Shown piece after piece: positions 27,865 through 35,696 of a stretch of DNA of 64,000 nucleotides. Numbering within the stretch: position 1 is the stretch's first letter; the number at the start of each line of letters is the position of its first letter. The notes below the pieces were generated by a model that worked only from the letters and a program-made list of their open reading frames with translations, was not told the origin of the DNA and did not search any database. Origin of the DNA: GCA-003244245 sp050700115 (GTDB taxonomy: Bacteria > Actinomycetota > Actinomycetes > Mycobacteriales > Pseudonocardiaceae); contig JBOHGG010000029.1 in assembly GCA_050700115.1 (NCBI GenBank), positions 1-64,000 of the forward strand. The letters are read 5' to 3'. A program made the position numbers and the translations under genes.

Positions 27865-27963
27865 TGGCGACGCCGATTCTGGGCGCGTCGATGACATGAG
27901 TCTGTGATCTACCCGCGATACCCTGGTGCGCAGGCAACGAGGGGGAGATTCGGCGGGGAGACC

Positions 27964-29157
27964 ATGGGTAGCGTGTTGGGCGGCGCGCGGGCGAATCGGA
28001 TCGTCTGGACGCTGGTATTGCTTGTCGTAGGGGTGCTGCTGGCCGGGTGTACCGGCACGGGGCCGGCCTCGGGAACCTCCAGCGCTCCCCCGCGCCCCGC
28101 GGCTCAGGTCAGCACCCTGCCGGGCGACAAGGCCGCGGACATCAGCCCCGTGCTGCCCGTCTCGGTGCGGGTCACCGGCGGGGTCCTGCAACAGGTGGCG
28201 CTGACCAACCGGGACGGCAAGGGCGTGGCCGGATCGCTCAGCGCTGACCAGCGCAGCTGGACCAGCACTGAGCCACTGGGTTACGGCAGGACCTACACCT
28301 GGGGCGGCACCGCGACCGGTCCTGACGCCATCCTGGTACCCATCACCGGCTCGTTCACCACCGTCGAGCCCCGCCAGCTTGTCCACGCCACCGTGAACAT
28401 CGGCGACGGCGACACCGTCGGCATCGCCGCCCCGGTCATCCTTCAGTTCGACGACCACGTGTCCGACAAGACCGCCGTGGAACGAGCTCTTCAGGTACAA
28501 ACATCGGTGCCGACGCAAGGTTCGTGGGCCTGGCTGCCCGACTCCGACGGCGGCTCCCGGGTGCACTACCGGACCAAGGACTACTGGCAACCCGGCACCA
28601 AGGTCGATGTCGCCGCCAAGCTCTACGGAGTGGCCTACGGCGACGGCTCCTACGGCGAGGAAGACCTGACTACATCTTTCACGATCGGCCGAGCCCAGAT
28701 CGTCAAGGCCGACGTCAACAGCCACCGCTTGATCGTCATTCGGGACGGTCAGGAAGTGATGAACTTCCCGTCCAGCTACGGGCTGGCCTCGGACCCGAGG
28801 CGCCACACCACCAACGGCGTCCACATCGTGATGAGCAAGTCGCAGAAAGTGCTGATGACCAACCCCGCATACGACTATTTCAACCTACCCATGTATTGGG
28901 CGGTGCGAATCTCCAACTACGGCGAGTACATCCACGCCAACCCGGGGTCCGCTGGGGCGCAGGGCTCAGCTAACGTCACCCACGGCTGCGTGAACCTCTC
29001 CACCGCGAATGCCAAGCGATACTTCGAAACCGCGATCTTCGGGGACCCGGTCGAGGTCACCAACAGCCCGACCCCGCTCAGCGCGGCCCACGGCGACATC
29101 TACGACTGGACCGTCCCGTGGGACGCCTGGCAGGCGATGTCAGCCCTCAATTCCTGA
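27964..29157 (+). CDS. L,D-transpeptidase lipoprotein (LdtMt2-like)
   Basis: The 397-residue protein has a lipoprotein signal with lipobox LLAGC (lipidated Cys29), Ig-like domains (about 45-245, PAVILQFDDHVSDK and YWQPGTKVDVAAKLYGVAYG) and a C-terminal YkuD catalytic domain. The catalytic signature is HGCVNLS with Cys342. It makes 3-3 cross-links in peptidoglycan outside the membrane and is carbapenem-sensitive in relatives. ATG 27964 is preceded by CGGGGAG. It is the last envelope gene before the inserted region. Confidence 0.92.
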   Translation: MGSVLGGARANRIVWTLVLLVVGVLLAGCTGTGPASGTSSAPPRPAAQVSTLPGDKAADISPVLPVSVRVTGGVLQQVALTNRDGKGVAGSLSADQRSWTSTEPLGYGRTYTWGGTATGPDAILVPITGSFTTVEPRQLVHATVNIGDGDTVGIAAPVILQFDDHVSDKTAVERALQVQTSVPTQGSWAWLPDSDGGSRVHYRTKDYWQPGTKVDVAAKLYGVAYGDGSYGEEDLTTSFTIGRAQIVKADVNSHRLIVIRDGQEVMNFPSSYGLASDPRRHTTNGVHIVMSKSQKVLMTNPAYDYFNLPMYWAVRISNYGEYIHANPGSAGAQGSANVTHGCVNLSTANAKRYFETAIFGDPVEVTNSPTPLSAAHGDIYDWTVPWDAWQAMSALNS

Positions 29158-29470
29158 CGTCGCGAGCAGCGCCCGCCGTCACCGTACGCTGGATCTGATT
29201 ACGCGGTCGATGCGCCGCCCTGACACCTGGCCGCTCGCGATCCCGATCGTGCATTCGAAGCCTGCCGCTGAGCGGCCGGACGTGTGCCGCACCGAACCAC
29301 CCTTGCCCAGGCTGTACCCGTCGGCCCGCCTCACGACCATGTCGAGGCCCTGTGCCCCGTCCTGATCATGGCGTGTCCCGCAGATCTTCGGCTGATGGCT
29401 AGCCCTGCTGCTCCTGGGCTCGGCGATGATGTCCAAGGTCAGCTTGACGACGTCACCAAGGACAGAACTG

Positions 29471-29533
29471 CCGTGAACTCGACGGTAGCGACGTCCCAGT
29501 TGAGCGAAAACGTCCGTCACGTCGAGTTCACGG
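29471..29533. repeat. REP-like inverted-repeat element, copy B
   Basis: Fourteen-base arms CCGTGAACTCGACG (29471-29484) and CGTCGAGTTCACGG (29520-29533) are exact complements. The interior carries the same inner GACGT / ACGTC pairing as copy A at 3961-4020. The two copies share arms and length but not most of the loop, so this is a family rather than a recent duplication. Confidence 0.75.
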
Positions 29534-29557
29534 GCCCCACCCCGCAACGGGTTGCGC

Positions 29558-29586
29558 TGGTGGGTGGGTGGGTGGGTGGGTGGGTG
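29558..29586 (+). repeat. (TGGG)n run, G-quadruplex candidate
   Basis: Six consecutive TGGG units (29561-29584), flanked by TGG and TGT, give six G-triplets separated by single T. Single-base loops of this kind favour very stable parallel quadruplexes. It lies 25 bp after REP-like copy B and upstream of the ubiquitin-like operon. Confidence 0.75.
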
Positions 29587-29982
29587 TCGCACCGCGGGAG
29601 GCGCTGGGCCGGATAGGCAGCCACCCCGCTCGACCAGCATGACTTTGCAGCTCCCACAAACGACGCGAACTGCGCAAACCGCCCTAGCCAAACATCGGAA
29701 GCAATCGCTGCGCATGCGCACCACAACTTAGCGCTATCAACAGCGGGATTTGTAACGCGCCCTTGTTCGGAAACGATGAACGGCTTAAGGATGGCGCCAC
29801 AGAGGTGGATCATGAGAACACGAACGAGCTGGTTAGTGACAAGCTGTGCCTGCGCCGTCACTCCGCCCGGAATCACGTTTACCTGGAGTTCTCCTGATAC
29901 TCCCACCGCGGCCAATCCAGGTGAGCTTGAATAGTCAACAGACGCTGAGAGGTACTCGACCGACAAGAAGGAAGGCGCCGAG

Positions 29983-30201
29983 ATGGGAAACTACCTGGTT
30001 AACGGCGAGGTGATCGACGTGCGTGAGGGGCAGCCAACTGCCGCCGATCTCAAGCGCCACTCCAAGAGCGTGCTGTCTGATTGGGTAATGGCCAGCATGC
30101 CCAATGGTCAGATCGTAAAGCTCGAAGATCATAAACCACTTCCTGCTGATGCTGTCGACTACTCAGTGGTGACGCCGTTCACCTATGGCCGCATTGGCTA
30201 G
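29983..30201 (+). CDS. Ubiquitin-like protein (bacterial Ubl, multiubiquitin-type fold)
   Basis: The 72-residue protein has the order of a beta-grasp domain: YLVNGEVIDVREG hairpin, helix TAADLKRHS, DWVMASMPNGQIVKLEDHK strands and a closing DYSVVTPFTYGRIG. This resembles single units of the prokaryotic multiubiquitin family (PF14452-like). It ends in Arg-Ile-Gly rather than Gly-Gly. Being first in an operon with E2-like and E1-JAB genes, it is the likely conjugated modifier. GAAGG precedes ATG 29983, and seven bases separate it from the E2 gene. Fold assignment is by pattern; function rests mainly on context. Confidence 0.75.
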   Translation: MGNYLVNGEVIDVREGQPTAADLKRHSKSVLSDWVMASMPNGQIVKLEDHKPLPADAVDYSVVTPFTYGRIG

Positions 30202-30207
30202 ATCGGG

Positions 30208-30678
30208 ATGCCGTCCATAACAAACGGTCTCGAGATTCGGCGCCGGCTTAGCCGGCTCAAGGCCGAGGCGCTATTACTCTCGCAGCGGTTTGGTGACGTC
30301 CGTCTCGACGCCGAGAGTGGCACATGGTTCTATGTTGAGCGCTTTCCGATACCCCCGGGCTGGAACAAGACTCACATCGAACTCCTCATCGACATCCCGC
30401 ACGGTACCCCCGGCTACCCCTCCGTACCGCCAGAATGGTTCTGGACAGACCACGATCTCCGGACGAACCAACACCAGCCGCTCAACCACTTCTTCACGCG
30501 CGGCCCGGGCAGTGATAAGGAACACCTTCATCAAGGATGGGGGCATTTCTGCGTACATCTTATCGGGTGGCGACCAGCCGGCGGGGCCGACTTAACGCGC
30601 GGGCACAGTTTGGTAACTTACCTGAACCTGATTGCAGCAATCTTTCGCGATCGACGCACCCTGAGTGGGGCGAAATAA
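30208..30678 (+). CDS. E2-like ubiquitin-conjugating protein (prokaryotic E2 type)
   Basis: The 156-residue protein has the UBC-like core of prokaryotic E2 family E: amphipathic N-terminal helix, beta strands ending THIELLIDIPHGTPGYP, the PSVPPEWFWTDHDLR loop, then GWGHFCVHLIGWRPAGGADL and a C-terminal helix. Cys115 in GHFCVHL is the only well-placed cysteine and the probable thioester site. A TTA leucine codon is present, unusual for the host. Its TAA overlaps the ATG of the E1 gene by one base (TAATG), so the two are coupled. Confidence 0.78.
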   Translation: MPSITNGLEIRRRLSRLKAEALLLSQRFGDVRLDAESGTWFYVERFPIPPGWNKTHIELLIDIPHGTPGYPSVPPEWFWTDHDLRTNQHQPLNHFFTRGPGSDKEHLHQGWGHFCVHLIGWRPAGGADLTRGHSLVTYLNLIAAIFRDRRTLSGAK

Positions 30679-32186
30679 TGACGCCTGAGGTACACGACAT
30701 TGTCCTGAGTTCGAGCCTCTGGTCGCACCTCCGAAACCACCTTCTGTCTATCAATGGCGAGCCAGGCCGATGGGGCGACAATGAGCAGCTGGCGTTCATC
30801 CTCGCTGCGCCTAACGTCTCAGATAACAGGATACGCCTGGTAGGTCACGAACTACTACGTGCACAGCCTAAAGATTTAGATCGTCAGTCTCCCTCGGGGA
30901 TCATCCCGAACGGCCAGTTCGTTGCGGCCGCCCTGACCCGATGCCGGCAAGAAGGCTGGAGCCTCATCGAGGTCCACTCGCACCCCTTCGATTCCGGACC
31001 TCGAACAACGTTTAGTGGCATTGATTGGTCAAATGACCGGATGAAGATGCCTCGTGTCGCGTCAATGCTACCTGAACCGTTTTACCACGCTACGATGGTC
31101 GTCGGGCGAGACAGCCTCGACGCTCATTACTACCAGCGTCTAACCGGGGCAATTCGGCCAATTCGACGAGTGACTGTCGTAGGAATATTTTCCGATGATT
31201 CACCAGTCTTGCACTACCTCCAAACATCCAGTTGCGCGCCTGCGCCAGCCCGCCCGCACGACGCACGTCATAGCCGCCAACTACCCCTGCTCGGCGCGAG
31301 CACCCAGGAGGCCTTCTCAAAAGCGCGAGTAGCTGTCGTCGGTGTTGGCGGTCTTGGCTCCTTCGTTGCCTTAGAACTCGCCTACCTCGGCGTCGGTCAC
31401 CTGACTCTGATTGATCCTGACCGTATCGAGCAAAGTAATCTTAACCGCCTCATCGGCGCTGGGCCAGACGACCTCGGACGATACAAGGTTGACGTTTTCC
31501 GGGAATTTATCGAGCGCGTGGCACCCAGGGTTTCGGTAACAGCGGTGGTGGCACCACTTCTCGACAGCGGAGCTCTCGACCACGCCAAAACAGCAGACTT
31601 ACTGCTCGGATGCGTCGACGGGCACGGCGCACGCCTGTCGTTGAACCACTTATCCGTCCGGTATCTTATACCATTTATCGATGCCGGAACTGGCGCTAGA
31701 ATTGGGACCGGCGGTCTTGCTGCGCGGCTGGGCGGACAAGTCCAAGTCGTGGCACCGGGAGTCGGTTGCCTCGAGTGCCGGGGCTTTATTAATCCGCAGC
31801 GGGCAGCGTATGATTTGGCGCCTCCAGAGGTACAGGAGTACGAACGGGACCACGGCTATGGTACCGAGGATACCGCGCCCTCAGTCATATTCCTGAATGG
31901 TGTTGTGGCATCGATACAGGTTGCAGAAACGGTAAGGATTCTTGGCGTCACGTCAGGGCAAAAATACGTCACGCCGAAGATTGTCGTTTACGATGCGCAG
32001 GCTCAGCGGACATTCTCAGCGACGGTTCCTCACTCGCCTGATTGCGCGACCTGCGGCAGTCAGGGCGTTGCAGGGGTGGCTGATCTTGCACCTTTGCAAG
32101 CCGCGCCGACCACGGGACCAGCTTTCGCACCAGCATCACTGGATCTAGCCGGAGCCGAGTATGCCAAATCCTATTCCGCGGAATAG
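30678..32186 (+). CDS. JAB/JAMM peptidase-E1 (ThiF) fusion
   Basis: The 502-residue protein combines an N-terminal JAB/MPN domain with an E1-like activating domain. The JAMM metal motif is H100-S-H102-P, with S113 and D116 following. The ThiF part (about 215-460) has the ATP loop VAVVGVGGLGSFVALEL (Gly222-Gly227), LIDPDRIEQSNLNR, a catalytic-type Lys270, GCVDGHGARL (Asp314), and two CxxC pairs (Cys364/367 and Cys456/459) for zinc. It would adenylate the Ubl and remove or process it in one chain. At least four TTA codons occur. The last 26 bp overlap the next gene. Confidence 0.88.
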   Translation: MTPEVHDIVLSSSLWSHLRNHLLSINGEPGRWGDNEQLAFILAAPNVSDNRIRLVGHELLRAQPKDLDRQSPSGIIPNGQFVAAALTRCRQEGWSLIEVHSHPFDSGPRTTFSGIDWSNDRMKMPRVASMLPEPFYHATMVVGRDSLDAHYYQRLTGAIRPIRRVTVVGIFSDDSPVLHYLQTSSCAPAPARPHDARHSRQLPLLGASTQEAFSKARVAVVGVGGLGSFVALELAYLGVGHLTLIDPDRIEQSNLNRLIGAGPDDLGRYKVDVFREFIERVAPRVSVTAVVAPLLDSGALDHAKTADLLLGCVDGHGARLSLNHLSVRYLIPFIDAGTGARIGTGGLAARLGGQVQVVAPGVGCLECRGFINPQRAAYDLAPPEVQEYERDHGYGTEDTAPSVIFLNGVVASIQVAETVRILGVTSGQKYVTPKIVVYDAQAQRTFSATVPHSPDCATCGSQGVAGVADLAPLQAAPTTGPAFAPASLDLAGAEYAKSYSAE

Positions 32187-33321
32187 AAGTGCGGGTGGCC
32201 GTCAGCCGCGCCGACCTGTAGGACAACAGGTTTGGCAGATCCTACCATTTCGGCGACCCCGGGAGAACATCAGGCAGCCCGAGCCGGCTCCACTTCCATC
32301 CCCACCGCAGCCACGCCCACGAGCAAGGCACCGGGCTACGCCAGATCTACCATTTCGGCGACCCCAGGAGAACGTCAGACAACCCGGGTCACCCCCACCT
32401 CAGCCACGCCGGCCGGCAAGACACCGGGCTACTCCAGGTTTACCAGCTCGGTGGCCCCAGGAGAACATCGGACAACCTGAAACACCCACACCGCCGACTC
32501 CAACGCGATCTGGTACCCGTGTCGCGGTCGGTATAATACTTTGCGCAGTGGCTGCACTTGTAGTCTGGATCGCGGCGCCGCTTTCCCCATCTGGAACCTC
32601 CGCCGGCTCGACGGCAACTCCGCCCATGAATGACCACGCCGGGGCGACGGCTGCAGGTGGCAATCCTCCAGGCGCCGTCGGCGGCCAGCTTGCTGCCCCG
32701 CCGAGCACGTTGGCGGGCCTCGACCGTGGCCCCACGCCTGAAGGCGGAGCTCGTGGCGGTCATACCGGGGTGCCTCCTGCTGTCGGATTCCCGGTAGCAC
32801 CGGTAGCAAAGAGTCAGCCAGTCCCAGCAGCACAACCTGCCCCACCGGGCGAACCAGCCAATGTCGCCGATCCGGGGCAGCGAGTCGAGGCGCCGGCGGT
32901 AGACCAGGTCCAGCGGCAACCTGTGCAACCAGGCAAGCCCGGTCACGCCGAACAGGTCCCGCCTCGGCCGCCGCAGGCCCCACCCCCTAGCCAGCCCCAC
33001 ATTCCTTCGGACGCTGAGGCTGCACAGCTGCGCGAGCGGCTTGCCTTATTGGCGCGCAAGCTCGCACAACACCAGCAAGGCAGCGCTCCGAAGGTAGCTC
33101 CGAAGGTAGCTCGTCCCCCGGCTAAAGCCGCACCCCCGCAACAGACGAGCCAGAAGCGGTCGGGCACCGGCGGCCAGAAAAAGGTCAATCGCCTTTCGGG
33201 CAGCGCGGGACCATCGACGCGTTCTGGTTCAGGCTCTGACTCCTCAAGTTCCAGCTCAAGTTCCGGCTCGGGTTCTGGGTCCTCGGGTTCTGGCTCCTCA
33301 GGTTCTGGGCCCTCAGGGTGA
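32161..33321 (+). CDS. Proline-rich single-pass membrane protein of the Ubl operon
   Basis: The 386-residue protein has three cytoplasmic repeats of about 33 residues, each with LPFRRPQEN-like and ARHRATP cores (residues 27-110). A single transmembrane helix follows (about 120-138, VAVGIILCAVAALVVWIAAP). Outside is a long Pro/Ala/Gln-rich region with a short helical segment (DAEAAQLRERLALLARKLAQ) and a Ser/Gly tail after residue 350. It has no known catalytic domain. Start ATG 32161 lies inside the E1 gene, tying it to the operon. It may be the membrane anchor or the substrate of the conjugation system; that is inference. A secreted structural role is possible. Confidence 0.75.
   Translation: MPNPIPRNRSAGGRQPRRPVGQQVWQILPFRRPRENIRQPEPAPLPSPPQPRPRARHRATPDLPFRRPQENVRQPGSPPPQPRRPARHRATPGLPARWPQENIGQPETPTPPTPTRSGTRVAVGIILCAVAALVVWIAAPLSPSGTSAGSTATPPMNDHAGATAAGGNPPGAVGGQLAAPPSTLAGLDRGPTPEGGARGGHTGVPPAVGFPVAPVAKSQPVPAAQPAPPGEPANVADPGQRVEAPAVDQVQRQPVQPGKPGHAEQVPPRPPQAPPPSQPHIPSDAEAAQLRERLALLARKLAQHQQGSAPKVAPKVARPPAKAAPPQQTSQKRSGTGGQKKVNRLSGSAGPSTRSGSGSDSSSSSSSSGSGSGSSGSGSSGSGPSG
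32240..32480 (+). repeat. Three intragenic repeats coding for LPFRRPQEN modules
   Basis: CCATTTCGGCGACCCC near 32247 and again near 32350, and a more diverged copy near 32440, mark three repeat units of about 100 bp in the N-terminal part of the proline-rich protein. The unit length keeps frame. Confidence 0.7.
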
Positions 33322-33454
33322 AGTCGGACACACGGCGAAGGTTCCAGCCGGTCACGAACCCGTTCCGGCGGCCGCCGACGGCGTTCGGACGGCCGAAACA
33401 CCCCTCACTACCCTGCTGCCTGATCATGGACTACACGCGTCTAACCGCCGAGAG

Positions 33455-33530
33455 CTACGCTCCGAGCAGGGCGCGGGCCATGACGACGCGCTGGATCTGG
33501 TTGGTGCCCTCGTAGATCTGGGTGATCTCG
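33455..33530 (-). pseudogene. Orphan 3' end of an acyl-CoA dehydrogenase gene
   Basis: On the minus strand this encodes REITQIYEGTNQIQRVVMAR then ALLGA and a stop, the C-terminus of an acyl-CoA dehydrogenase. Upstream of Arg-Glu the similarity stops. The intact gene at 40918-42045 ends almost identically: over 63 aligned bases I count three differences. The fragment marks a displaced copy of an integration target, or the remnant of a paralogue. Confidence 0.85.
33464..33486. other. Candidate left attachment site
   Basis: The 23 bases starting GAGCAGGGCGCGGGCCATGA are identical to 40927-40949. Both lie in acyl-CoA dehydrogenase 3' ends, and the right copy directly follows an integrase remnant. 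This is the pattern of a direct-repeat att pair. Confidence 0.6.
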
Positions 33531-33909
33531 CGTAGCAAGGGCCGACCTGGTGATCTACGGAGGAGATAGCCAGCGAACAGCGGGAAGACGTCTCAATGGT
33601 TCTCACCGGTACTCACCCCTACCCGACGCCTGACGGCCTGGACACGGCCTGATCTTGATCTTCCCGCTGTCTCGCCGTTGCGTGACGGTGCCCAGTGGCG
33701 GCGTCGCCGACGACCGTGCACGCTGGGGGCTCGTGGGGCATCCCGCCGACCTGGCGCAGCCCGACCGCGCGGCATCCCAGGGGCAGCCCTCGGTAGAACC
33801 GGCATGTGCGTCATCTAGTGACCGGGAATCGCCCCGGTGCACCGTCCGATCGGGCACGCAACGGGCACGCCGTGCTGTCCGTAGGGCACGGCGCCGGTGC
33901 TGAGACCGC
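33531..33909. other. Intergenic, no supported gene
   Basis: Frames on either strand (for example 33655-33903 plus) have poor composition and no recognisable product. A hairpin at 33869-33892 lies just beyond the end of the leftward gene at 33910. Confidence 0.4.
33869..33892 (-). terminator. Hairpin after the 33910 gene
   Basis: GCCGTGC (33869-33875) and GCACGGC (33886-33892) form a seven-base stem with a ten-base loop, 17 bp beyond the stop of the leftward gene. It is short and lacks a U-tract. Confidence 0.4.
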
Positions 33910-34794
33910 TCAGGCACGTCGTTCTGGTGGGAGCACTCGCTGGGCCATCTGGACGATGAACGACTTCGGCGGCTGCCAGACGCCGCGGTCCTCGAATGAC
34001 CATGCGTAGGTCAGGGCTCCGTCACGGATACAGTCCAGCAGGCCCGGCGCTGCGAGCTCGTGAGCTGACCACTCATAGAGCTGCTGCAACCTTGGGGTGA
34101 TCACCCCGTAGTCCAGGAGCCGGCCGAATCCGAGTTCGTCACTGATGTAGGACCGCACACCGTCGCTGAGGGGGTACTCGTCCGGGAGCACGCGAGACAG
34201 CTGGAGGAAAATCCCGGTCATGCCCAGTCTCGGGTCACCAAGGAACGGGGCGAGCGGGCGTAACCATCCAAGTGACATCCGGGGGGCCGCGACAAGGGCG
34301 TGGGTGTACAGCACCCGGCAGAGCACGACGTTCATAAAGAAGCGCTCGGCCTCGTTCTCCGCCTCCGCCAGGTCGCGGTGCTCGAGGTAGGCAGCGACCA
34401 CGCTCCCGTTGTGCGCCCGGTACCAGGCCCGAGCGGTCGGGAAATTGGCGAAGGACATCCAGAAGTCAACCGTCTGCGAGGAGGTCGACCCGGTAAGGTC
34501 CCCGCTCAGAGCCACCGCCTCACAGCCGTCACGAAGGATGCGCTCGTTCACCGCACGCCACCATGGACTACCAGGATGGTCGCTGGACAGTGGTTGCAGC
34601 AAACCTCGCCGGAGTTGCCATCGCATGAACGACATCGCCGCCCGGCGGAACGGCAGATGCCGCGGGGCCTTGCCGAACGGGCCGTAGTAGCAGCGCTGCA
34701 TCAGGGCGATCCGGCCTGCCGGATCGTCGCGGACTGAGGCGACCTGCTGCTCAGTCCAGGCAGCGGCGTTCTCGCTCGTCAGCGATCCGTTCAC
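33910..34794 (-). CDS. Conserved-looking hypothetical protein of the integrative element
   Basis: The proposed 294-residue protein starts at GTG 34794 and is rich in Trp and Arg: HLPFRRAAMSFMRWQLRRG, GSPWWRAVNERILRDGCEAV, ARAWYRAHNGSVVAAYLEHR, ERFFMNVVLCRVLYTHALVA, SYISDELGFGRLLDYGVI. No transmembrane or catalytic motif is evident. The long frame upstream to 35349 is an artefact: in the same DNA a different frame (34751-35050) has better coding character. I do not know a function. Confidence 0.65.
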   Translation of the reverse strand: MNGSLTSENAAAWTEQQVASVRDDPAGRIALMQRCYYGPFGKAPRHLPFRRAAMSFMRWQLRRGLLQPLSSDHPGSPWWRAVNERILRDGCEAVALSGDLTGSTSSQTVDFWMSFANFPTARAWYRAHNGSVVAAYLEHRDLAEAENEAERFFMNVVLCRVLYTHALVAAPRMSLGWLRPLAPFLGDPRLGMTGIFLQLSRVLPDEYPLSDGVRSYISDELGFGRLLDYGVITPRLQQLYEWSAHELAAPGLLDCIRDGALTYAWSFEDRGVWQPPKSFIVQMAQRVLPPERRA

Positions 34795-35050
34795 GATGGT
34801 CAGCGATCTCTTCGCGCTCGTCGGCGATCCGGTCGCGCTCGTCGGCCGATTCGCTTGCCCCGCTGGCGCGGCGAAGCGCAAACAGTTCGCGTCATTCAGC
34901 GGCCAGCCACGGCTGTAGGCTGCCCCCTCCCGGGCGCGCGGCCTGGGCACGCGCTTCGGCCGCATAGTTGCGTAAGTCTGCGCCGTATTCAGCCAATTGA
35001 GCCTCATCTCGCACAGGACCGTCAGGCCGCACGTCCTGGTCGCCGCCCAT
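34751..35050 (-). pseudogene. Small coiled-coil gene with an in-frame stop
   Basis: From ATG 35050 the frame encodes 52 residues (MGGDQDVRPDGPVRDEAQLA, AEARAQAARPGGG). It meets TGA at 34892-34894, then continues for 46 codons with heptad-like repeats ADERDRIADEREEIADHRER before TGA at 34751. The repeats are clearly protein-coding in style and are also visible as tandem DNA repeats around 34770-34850. Its end overlaps the start of the 33910 gene by 44 bp in another frame. Either a nonsense mutation or two separate small genes; I favour the first. Confidence 0.5.
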
Positions 35051-35120
35051 AAAACCAGTCTAGATCTCGCCCGACCTGGCTCAGTGGCGCCTGCACGCCT
35101 CGCCATACTTCGGCCCTGAG

Positions 35121-35270
35121 GGCGGCTCTCCCGTCGGTCGGACAGCTTGCCCGCACCCGGGTTCTGTGCAGGGTCGCAAGACTCGACTCGTCGACCGTCA
35201 GGCTTGGTCTTGCGACCCTGCACAGGTTCGGGTGCGCCGCTCGCGGTGGCCGTCCGATGGGAGAGGCGCC
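35121..35270. other. 150-bp nested palindrome, candidate structured RNA or replication/transfer site
   Basis: The inner 19-base arms CTGTGCAGGGTCGCAAGAC (35164-35182) and 35207-35225 are perfect complements around a 24-base centre. The pairing extends imperfectly outward (CACCCGGG near 35154 with CGGGTG near 35229). A second outer stem joins CTCTCCC (35126-35132) and CGGAC (35139-35143) with GTCCGATGGGAGAG (35252-35265). No gene crosses it. Confidence 0.65.
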
Positions 35271-35696
35271 GGGCGCTTCCCTCCCCGAGTAAGGACCGGG
35301 AGGTTCGGAGGGCGGAGCCCTCTGAGGTCTTCGTTGAGTGAGTCACCACCGGCTTCCGCCCGGCGAGCCCGAGGACGGCGCCCCAGCGCCGCCCGCAAGG
35401 GCGGTAGCCGGGCGGTGCGCCGCGTCAGCGGCGCCTTGATCTCATATAGGCGAATTCGGCAGCAACGCGGACCAGACACGCGGACCAGACACGCCAGTTA
35501 GAAAGCTGTGTGGAAGCGGGAGAGCTTTCCGGCCACCCTCACGTCGACCTCATGACGGGGGACAGGCCGCCGCTGGACGATGACCTTTGCAGCGTTGGTC
35601 CACGTGTGGCGTCCGTAACGGTGAGTTGACTGAGTCGAGGACGAGTTGGTCGAACTGGCGGCAGGGCCCATCGGAGGTCGCTGATAGCGTGGGGAT
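35271..35696. other. Hairpin-rich non-coding stretch
   Basis: No gene is supported. Small hairpins are frequent, for example GAGGGC-GGA-GCCCTC near 35320 and CCGCCC-GCAA-GGGCGG near 35390, the latter closed by a GNRA-type tetraloop. GGCGCC occurs at both ends of a GC-rich block near 35375-35435. With the palindrome just upstream this could be one RNA or an old origin. Confidence 0.45.

Larger units (their letters stand above)
29158..29982. other. Gene-free 0.8-kb stretch at the left border of the inserted DNA
   Basis: Frames here on both strands (for example 29179-29724 and 29517-29966 minus) look non-coding. The stretch holds the second REP-like element, a GGGT run, and from about 29640 a clear fall in GC, consistent with entry into foreign DNA. 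The promoter of the ubiquitin-like operon must lie in its last part. Confidence 0.5.

Noticed and set aside
29179..29966. Two minus-strand frames (181 and 149 aa) at the island border
   Set aside because: Poor composition, no start signals, and they cross the REP-like element and GGGT run.
30678..32186. Molybdopterin or thiamine biosynthesis MoeB/ThiF protein
   Set aside because: The N-terminal JAMM motif, the E2-like and Ubl neighbours, and the lack of sulfur-carrier pathway genes favour a ubiquitin-like conjugation role.
34795..35349. N-terminal extension of the 33910 hypothetical protein
   Set aside because: Arg/Pro/Ala-rich translation without conservation pattern; the same DNA has a better coding frame (34751-35050) and a palindrome.
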